64,000 nt of DNA from Cinchona pubescens (taxonomy: Eukaryota > Streptophyta > Magnoliopsida > Gentianales > Rubiaceae). The position numbers and the translations under genes are program-made. The stretch is taken from NCBI GenBank assembly GCA_025175665.1, contig JANKKI010000475.1:124001-188000 (forward strand), in the 5' to 3' direction. This document shows positions 55,938-64,000 of the stretch, in pieces; position 1 is the first letter of the stretch; every line of letters starts with the position of its first letter. Under the pieces are notes generated by a model. It was not told where the DNA came from. It made no database searches and saw nothing but the letters and a program-made list of their open reading frames with translations.

Positions 55938-58900
55938 ATCCCCCACATGACTCTAAAATACAGAAGTGGTACCAAGTTAAGAAACCTAAAACATAAATGA
56001 CGATGTCTTTTGCACTTGAATCGCAATTAGTGCATTCAACAAAGAAATATACGGAAGATAGGTGACCAAGGTCTTGAACCTCCTTCCTTAATGCACACTT
56101 CTATAATTGAGCATATGTTAGACTTCAATCTATTGCAAGCTCTCGGTTTGGTACCTTTTGAGCCATGTACCTTACCTGGATATTCATGATTGCTCCAGAG
56201 ATATATTCAATAATCTCATAGGAAGCGGCTCCCACTTTCATACTCAACTATAATGGATACAAGTTCATTAAGAGTCATTGACTCAACCCTCACATTTTAG
56301 ACATTGTGTAAGCACTATCTACACCATAGGGAGGGACCACATATGATAGTACAATGGAATATCTTTGTGACTTGTTATTATCCATCGAACCAACTTTGTG
56401 GGATCTCCAGTAATGTAAGTTGGATTGCCATCACATTCAATTACCATCACGAGTCTAAGTCCCATCCCCCTCAACGTATCTAGGACTTTATCTCGATTCA
56501 GTCCTTTAAAGGAGTAGAGTAACTCTATCGGGACTTCACAACGCCCTTAGTTATTGCCCCATTGCTCATGAGCTACTTCAAAATGTTGTGTCTCACACGC
56601 ATATGCCGGCCTTTTTGTTCAGTCATTGCTCTCTATCTTTGCAATAATTACCTATAGATTCCAACACAAGAAACAAACAAAGGTTTCCCCAGTAATGGAT
56701 TTATGAGTAATTTAGCTCTTGAGGATGTCAATTTAATGCAACAAACTCATATTTGATAAAGTATCAGTCATTGTAAGTTCACTTAGATTATTATAAGGGT
56801 ATAGTTCTATCTAAGAGTGTGAATCGTAATCAAATGCGTGATTAATCACATCTCCCAACACATGGCAGAGTTGCTCAGAAAAATTACTGAATAATACTCT
56901 AGCATATCCAAGAAACATATATGTGATATAACACTCAATTTGATAAGAACTTCTGACATCAAAACTTTCTGTTTGAATGAATGCACTTAAGTGCATCGCA
57001 TTCCTAGAATATCTTTTCACTCATACATCGTAAAAATAATTATTATTCTCAATTTGACAAAGTCATTAGAGACGATTCACACATAACATTAAATTTACAT
57101 GACATAGTTAGTATGAACTTACTAGTCATCATAAATATGCATTTGTCATTTTAATATTTATGGTTAGATAAAAATCTTAAACCCTACATTTGATATACAC
57201 AAAGTACAAATGTACATTTGAGCAAGTAGATACCTGTATAGTATATCTTTAACATAAAATACTAAATAGATCAATACAATAATACAACCTCAGGTATCAT
57301 CTCATATGATATTGTAGTTTAAGAATCACATAGGACTAGTCTTCACCGAAAATTCATTTCATATTGTATAATTTCCTTAACTTGTTTGCTTGGTGAGTTA
57401 ACACACTCAATCTATACTTTTGTGATTTACACCTTTATAATTGTAATTATCACCAACATGCAGATTTATTTTGTAATCAATCAAGGCATTTTGGGCATGT
57501 TATCTCGCAGAACAAATTTCATCAACTATTCACGCCCCACATTTTGAGAGATTTAGGAAGATTTATTCATTACATGTATAGAATATCATCAACTTGCTCA
57601 AATCTTAGAACCCATCAAATAGGTGTATCTTAAAGGAAGATACTTCCATAGTTTGGTGATACTAACAAATATATGTATCAAATAAATAACCAAGACTCGG
57701 GTTCTAAAAGTTTAATACAAATACAATGTATAATTTAGGACATAATCAGTCATGGTCATAACACTTGTTCTAAAGACCTTTAGGCCAAAATTCAACAAGT
57801 CGAAGATTTATAGTCATATAAATTTTTCAACGACACAATCTCATAGAATGTTATAACCAAGCTATTTACCTGAAATCATTCAAGAAGACTACAATAATAG
57901 TTTTCTTTATCTCTAAAATTTTGGTGATGTTTGAAAAATTTTAACATTGTCAATCAAAATAGACTTATCATTGAATAGGTGTTTGAGAACTCTATTTTTC
58001 TTAATGGCAAAATGATTGCTAAATCTATACACATTCTAATCTACTTTATGTTCAATTATCATCAATAAAATATATAGGCAAAACTATTCGAAGTCTTTGG
58101 GTAAAAAGTCTATTAAGCAATTTCACTTTTACCAAATTCAAGTCTTCAAGGCAAATAGCCTTTCTTCATTTATTTATTTATTTTTTTCCCAACACTACTT
58201 ACAAGTTTTAAATTCTTATTCTCAAGAATATATGTAGTTAACCCATCAACGCTTGTTTTAATCTTATTATAGTGGTTGACCAATACATACTGTATTGATT
58301 GGAACAAACATATGTATGTTTTTCAATTAAAAATTAATTAATTTCCTTGATCCAACTATTATCATACAAAGTTCAATCAAATTTGAACCAAAATTCATAA
58401 GATCACACAGGAACATAAGTAATAATAATGCCTTTGATATTAATCAATCCTACACATTACATGTAATTCGTGATAAGTAATTGTTATATTTATAACATTT
58501 AACTCACATTACATAATCCTTATTTTCAACACAGATAATCTTATTATACGTAGGATTATTCTCAATAATCCACTTTACTGTTTTATTATATTACAAATAA
58601 CAAAGCAACATTATTAATGAATGGATTGAATTGACCAAGTCTCACTTAATCAAATTTAATTCAATTTATCCAATTTAATAAATTAAATTCTTTGTCATGC
58701 CACCACATATAGAAATAATGCAATAATTAGTATTATCCGAATATTAAAGACAAGAACTTAAAATTTCTCTATGAAATTCATCCATATTATAAGAATAAAA
58801 TCATAATATCTGAGACCATACAAAAACAAATCAAATTTCATATAAAACACATATGTCATACCCCTACTTTATAAGCTAAAACCCTCAAATGAAGAACAAA

Positions 58901-59100
58901 AACCAAGCTAAAAGTACATGAAAATAATATCTTTTAGAGAGTTAACATGATACAACAATTAGTAGTTCACAAAAACATCTACCTTTGTAATAATTTTTAA
59001 AACATACAGTAGATTTAGAATAATTTAAATCCTTTAAAAAATTTTGAATATTTGGTAATTATCAATACTTTGTTAGCGATTAGTAGAAAATTTTAAAAAT
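55938..59100 (-). mobile_element. Internal region of a coding-poor LTR retrotransposon remnant
   Basis: It continues upstream (minus strand) from the polypurine tract. The first kilobase has a more balanced base composition (56100-56700) but no frame I can assign. The rest is AT-rich. Large non-coding internal regions occur in LARD-type and degenerate elements. The upper boundary is arbitrary. Confidence 0.4.
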
Positions 59101-60376
59101 TTTTGAATATTCAAAATACTTTACAGTTATATCATATTAATAACTTTAGTTATTTTATTTTATTTTATTTTTTACTTACCAAAAATAATATATATATATA
59201 TATATATTACTTATTTTCTATCACTAATTAAATAAAAAAATTAATATAGGCTTAAATATTCAAAATCTTAACGTTATCTTTATACATATTAAGTAGTTAT
59301 TTCATAGAACAAATGAATAAAAATTAATTATACAACTATAGCACATAATTCTAATTTCTATGTAGTTCGACTATTTATATGTAAAAAGTTTAGCTTATTT
59401 TAAAGAAAAAAAACAAAATCAGTTTTTGATCCTAAAATAAATATTTTAAACGCATAATTAACACCTATGAAGTAGTTTTATTTGGAAAAATGAATACAAA
59501 CTAATTAGGCATTCTAAAAGATAATTCTTAATTTTATGTTGTTAGACCATTTATATTCACAAAAAAATTTAGTCCCTTTTCATCAAAAAAAAAAAAAAAC
59601 CTATATCTACCTTTCTTCACGGCATTTGTCATGCTCTCATTTTTCTACTACCTTTTTTATAACAAAATACAATATCCATTCTATTATGTAGATAATATCT
59701 ATAAAATAGTGTTTACTATTAAAAATATATGAACTTTTACAAAAATTATTTTAACCAATTACAACCATTAAAGCACCCTATCATTATCAAATTACTAATA
59801 GTAATCATTATTAACAATTTTTTTTTTCAAATGAATAAATGAATCTTGCGGTTATATTTTTCAAAAAAGATCTTAATTCATTTTGCACTAATGAATTAAA
59901 CAAAATGAACTCTTTATCTACATTAATCATAGCAAACAATTATTATTTTTTTTTTTTTACAAAATAACATTTAACTACTGTCTAACTTATTAATTATATC
60001 TTACAACTAATTCTTTTTTTATTCAAAACAATAATTATTTATCAATAACTTTAATTCTTTTTAAAACAACAATTACTATTGTGTAGCTTATTATATCATA
60101 TAATTTACTCTTTTTTTTTTTACACAATACGTATCTATCAACAATTATATTTACCTATCATCTAACTAATTAATTAATAAATTAATACTTTTTAATATAC
60201 AACACACTACATAATAATTTAACATTCAAAAAAATAAAAACCTCAATCCATCTCTCAATCCACTAATCCATCTATCTTTTTTCAAATTCAAAAGGTTTTC
60301 CATCAAAGATTAAATTCTCTTATCCCTCCCATTTTCTTTACTCTTTCATATTTTTCCTGATCCTATTGAGTAAATA
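59101..60376. other. Very AT-rich spacer
   Basis: It contains (TA)n at about 59187-59208 and many A and T runs. No coding or clear repeat structure. Confidence 0.5.
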
Positions 60377-62346
60377 TCTCTCTATATATATATATATATC
60401 TGTGTGTGTGTGTGTATTAAAGCAAAAGAGGTATTTGTGAGAAACAACTAGAGGATGACAAGTGGAGAGATAAAAGTATAACAAATCTAAGTAAATAATG
60501 AGGATAAAAGAAAAATAATTTAATTAATTAACCATACGAATTCAAATTACTCACCTAAATCTTTTCTTTAACTACTTTTATTTATTTAACATGGTTACTT
60601 TATGCACATATACCTCTTATAATTATTAATATTAAATGGCAATTTAAAATGATGTTATTAATATTAACAAGTGAAATATATATTTCTTAATTTAAAAATC
60701 TTTAGATTTATAATATGTAAAAGGCTATTACAGATAACTTTTATTAAATACTAAAAGATTTAACCTAATTATGTTTCAGTAATATCATTCTTAAAATCTT
60801 ATTACATTCAAGAATGAATAATTTTATCAAAAACTAAAAAATATATAGATATTGAAAAAAGATACACACAAAGTTTTGAAATCATTATTTTTTACATACT
60901 TTCAATGTCATTTTTAAATGATGATGTAATTATACTACATTTAAAGTAACCTTAATAGTCTGTCTTCTCTATTTATTAGTACAAAAAAAATGACAAAAAT
61001 TTAAAATTATTATTCTTTGCATACTTTCAACGTTGTTCTTAAATGATGATGTAATGATATTATATTTAAAAGTAACTTTAATAGTTTGCCTTCTCCATTT
61101 ACAAGTATGCTTTTGATTGCTATAAGTGTTCTTTCATTTTCTGATGTAGAAAATAACTCCAACTTTCTTTTTAGTATGTGATATTCACAAATTATTTTCA
61201 AAAATTACATAATTGAAAAAAAATTATTTTATGAATAATATAATCACTTAAGAAGCATAGGTTGTTAGATAGTTATATTAGATAAAATATATAGAAAATT
61301 GCCATTGCTTTGGGAAAAGTTACGGAAAAATATTTCAAATAACATTACTTTTAGTTTTTATTTTTTTTAAAATTTTCTATTGATCGCTAACAAAGTATTG
61401 ATTTTGATATCTTTTTTTTTTTGACTATTTATTTGTACAATATTAAGTGTTATTTAGTTTTTTAATTATTACTTTCATACACAAATCTAATTTTCAAAAA
61501 ATAATTAACTTTTAAATTAATTTTAATAATTATTTATAAGAAAGAAGCATCATAATTTTAATAAAATTTAATAATAATGGTCCTAAATCATGTCTTTTCT
61601 TTGAATTTCTGGCATTGTAAAATTTATTGATATTGTTACAGAGTTTTATTTAGTTTAATTATTAAAAGTTTTTGCCATCATTATTATTTCACTAAAATCA
61701 TTTTTTATAAAAATTACACACAGATATTTACAGTTTTAAAATAAAACGGTATATATGTGTATAAATATTTTTTTTATCTTTCCTTGTGTAGCACATGTTT
61801 TCATTATTATATTAAAAAATTAAAATTTTAATATTCATCTTCCTTTATGTATTATAAAATTACAATAATAAATTACATTACTAACTCGATACTTTTGAAT
61901 TTATAATGAAATAAAATTACTTAAGTAATCTTTAAATAAGAAAAATTTATTATTTATACATTACTTAAGTAATTTATCATTATAACTATCCAAATAACCA
62001 AAAAATCATCGATTATTAAGTAATAATAAGAAATTTAATGATAAGACTGTCTCTTATTTCTACTTAACACATGTGTATAAGAGACAATGACATGCTATGT
62101 TATGGAATTATAGTTTAATACTTGTATCAATAACAGTTTTTAGGAAATTCCATTATTACTTATTTTGTTTATATAAATAAAAATAAATATGTAAAAATAT
62201 CATAATATTTATATTTATTAGAAATATTATTTAGTTTACTTAATTTAATTATAAAAAGTTGCACGCAATCATCATGATCATTGTTTCATTTTATAAGTTA
62301 AATACATTTACATGTTTACCTGTGCATAACACGGTTTTTCTGCTGG
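60377..62346 (+). mobile_element. Non-autonomous Helitron, 1,970 bp
   Basis: It starts TCTCTCTATATATA after an A (60376). It ends CTGG (62343-62346) before a T. A GC-rich stem-loop, ACCTGTGCATAACACGGT (62318-62335), stands about ten bases before the end. A 5' TC, a 3' CTRR after a short hairpin, and insertion between A and T are the diagnostic Helitron features. There is no Rep/helicase coding, so it is non-autonomous. A compound (TA)n(TG)n repeat (60384-60416) lies inside the 5' end, and an adapter pair (62047-62086) lies inside the element. Confidence 0.75.
62047..62086. other. Two partial Tn5 mosaic ends facing outwards
   Basis: CTGTCTCTTAT (62047-62057) and ATGTGTATAAGAGACA (62071-62086) are separated by 13 bases. 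Confidence 0.9.
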
Positions 62347-64000
62347 TATGTAGAAATAATGAATTAAATAAGAGAACGATGAAGAGTAAAACTTAATCCT
62401 ACCATGCAATAAAATTTGTTGACCATAACAAAAATGATTTTTTTTTATCCACCTACTAATGAATAGCAATAATTCTCACGTAAGAAAGAATTAAAATCTG
62501 TCACAATTGTAAATAAAAAGAAACGTGTTAGATGATATGATAATCATATTAGGATCATATGAATTTAAAGAATAATACATGAACACTACCGATTAATTGA
62601 TTGCGTGACCATTCAAGTAAGGTCATAGGCTGATGTTTAAATTTTTAATCCAAAACACTATAATAAATAAAACACATGTTTTGAATCCCAGATGATAAGA
62701 ACTGTTTTATTAATTTTATTTGAAATAAAGAATTTTTTTAAATGGATTTGAATGATATTTTCAAGATATGAAAAATCGCAAACCAAAGATATGAATTCCA
62801 CATTTACAATCCAAGCATGATATACCATTGAAGCTTATAGTTAGTGATTGATAGAGGTAAAATTATCTCCCATTGATTTTATTTTTATACGAAAGAAAGA
62901 AAAAAGAAATATTGGATAATTCCAAAAAATGATCTTAAGACAGAAGAAGGGTGATAATAAAGGGTGGAAAATTGTGTCTAGATTAAATTTTAGCTTTATT
63001 GAATAAATTGAACTTTTTTTAGGTAAATAGATTGAACTTAATTAAGATTGAAGAGAATATTAAACCTTTCATCCATAAAACAATTTTTTTGAAATAGGTC
63101 TCTTTAATTATGTTTAAGTCCTATATTTAAAAATTCTAGTACATAAGATGACGTTTGCTAATGGATACCATTTTCAGAAATTAGAATATTGAGATATGGA
63201 TAACATAAAAAACGTATGTCTTGCGTGTTTTCTAATTTGTGCGGATGTATACAAAATGAATTTAGAAAATGTATATTGTCAAATCTGTACCTCTTATAGA
63301 TAAGGTAGAAGTTATATATAAAATGGGCATAACCCAATTTGAGCAATTGAGATTCATAATCCATCATTTCTCTTCATTCAGGCAAGCCGAGTTGGTGAAA
63401 GATATATATATTAAATTTATATGATGAAATAATGCATTTAAAATATTTAGTTTCTTATCATAAACTAGATTTCTAAAAAAAATGAACTAAACTATTTTTA
63501 TGGTATAAATGATCGAATAATATAGAAATTAAAAAATAATTTGTTGGCATCCATAATTAGTTTGTATTAATATTTCATAATAATAAAAAATACTTGACAA
63601 GTGAAAAATACGTATTTAAAAATTTATTTTATGACCATAAACTCATTTTGTTTTTTTTAAATGGACTAATCTTTTTTGTAGATATAAATATTTGGACGAT
63701 ATAGAAATTAATAATTATTTGTTATAGTCAATAATTAGTTTGTATATATTTTTTGTAATTAAAACACTATCTAACACTATGTGTGAAGATAAAGTTAAAA
63801 CTTTTAATATTTCAACCCATTTTAGTTCTTTAATTATTTAATGAAGTTATACAATAAAAAATAGTATGCTGCCACTTGACATCCTCTAGTAGTTTCTCAT
63901 TAAACACCCCTTTTTTCTATACTATATAGTAGTAGCTGCGAGTTCATGCAATGGGAAGATGAATGTATTTAATTTGTAGAATAAAATAATATCAGTGGAA
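62347..64000. other. AT-rich end of the window with a Helitron-type 5' motif on the minus strand
   Basis: No gene is recognised. The reverse complement of 63872-63898 matches 60439-60465, just inside the Helitron 5' end, at 25 of 27 bases. This suggests the start of a related element in opposite orientation near 63925, whose 3' end I could not find. Confidence 0.45.

Noticed and set aside
1..64000. tRNA, rRNA or other RNA genes
   Set aside because: I scanned for tRNA-like stems and rRNA motifs by eye and saw none. The primer-binding sites are too short to count. A tRNAscan or Rfam search would be decisive.

Overview
This window is plant nuclear DNA, almost certainly from a eudicot. The evidence is a very AT-rich background with plant-type LTR retrotransposons (Athila-like, Tat-lineage Ty3/gypsy, Ty1/copia), hAT, CACTA and Helitron DNA transposons, MITEs, and one intron-rich host gene (glycoside hydrolase family 1, GH1). 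I see no intact protein-coding gene: every recognisable coding region carries frameshifts or stops. I cannot name the species.

Layout. 1-1074: a Ty3/gypsy reverse-transcriptase fragment ending at an artificial adapter junction. 1075-10151: an Athila-like element on the minus strand with two LTRs, broken gag/protease remnants and no RT or integrase, holding a nested solo LTR (5784-7350) and a small hAT-type MITE (8745-8895). 10152-13554: the 5' part of another minus-strand Ty3/gypsy element (LTR, primer-binding site, gag, protease). 13926-24129: a broken GH1 beta-glucosidase gene on the minus strand, with an hAT element in one intron (14899-18218) and a CACTA element (19630-22384) in another. 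The CACTA element carries exon fragments of an ADP-glucose pyrophosphorylase small-subunit gene and of a GH1 gene. 24450-29880: a complete but dead copia element with a perfect 5-bp target duplication. 31560-34458: a deletion derivative of the same hAT family, two MITE-like elements and a 44-bp perfect inverted repeat. 34639-52394: a composite of about 17.7 kb built on a Tat-lineage element. It has LTRs, gag, protease, RT, two RNase H regions and integrase, then tandem repeats and an antisense plant-mobile-domain ORF split by a nested Athila-like fragment, then an A-rich minisatellite, the polypurine tract and the 3' LTR. 52395-64000: a third hAT copy, an LTR-retrotransposon remnant and a non-autonomous Helitron with both ends (60377-62346), in otherwise very AT-rich DNA.

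The most important structural observation is technical. About twenty complete or partial copies of the 19-bp Tn5 mosaic end (AGATGTGTATAAGAGACAG and its complement), the adapter used in transposase-based sequencing libraries, lie inside the sequence, two of them as back-to-back inverted pairs. Several coincide with inverted repeats, a 1-kb near-identical duplication, truncated element ends and a short displaced insert. Part of the rearrangement, and perhaps part of the single-base frameshifting, is therefore probably a library or assembly artefact, and breaks near these sites should not be taken as biology without raw-read support.

I did not find a new biological system. The strongest biological items are the gene-fragment-carrying CACTA element inside a GH1 gene, the antisense plant-mobile-domain ORF inside the Tat element, and the tandem-repeat arrays in that element's 3' region.
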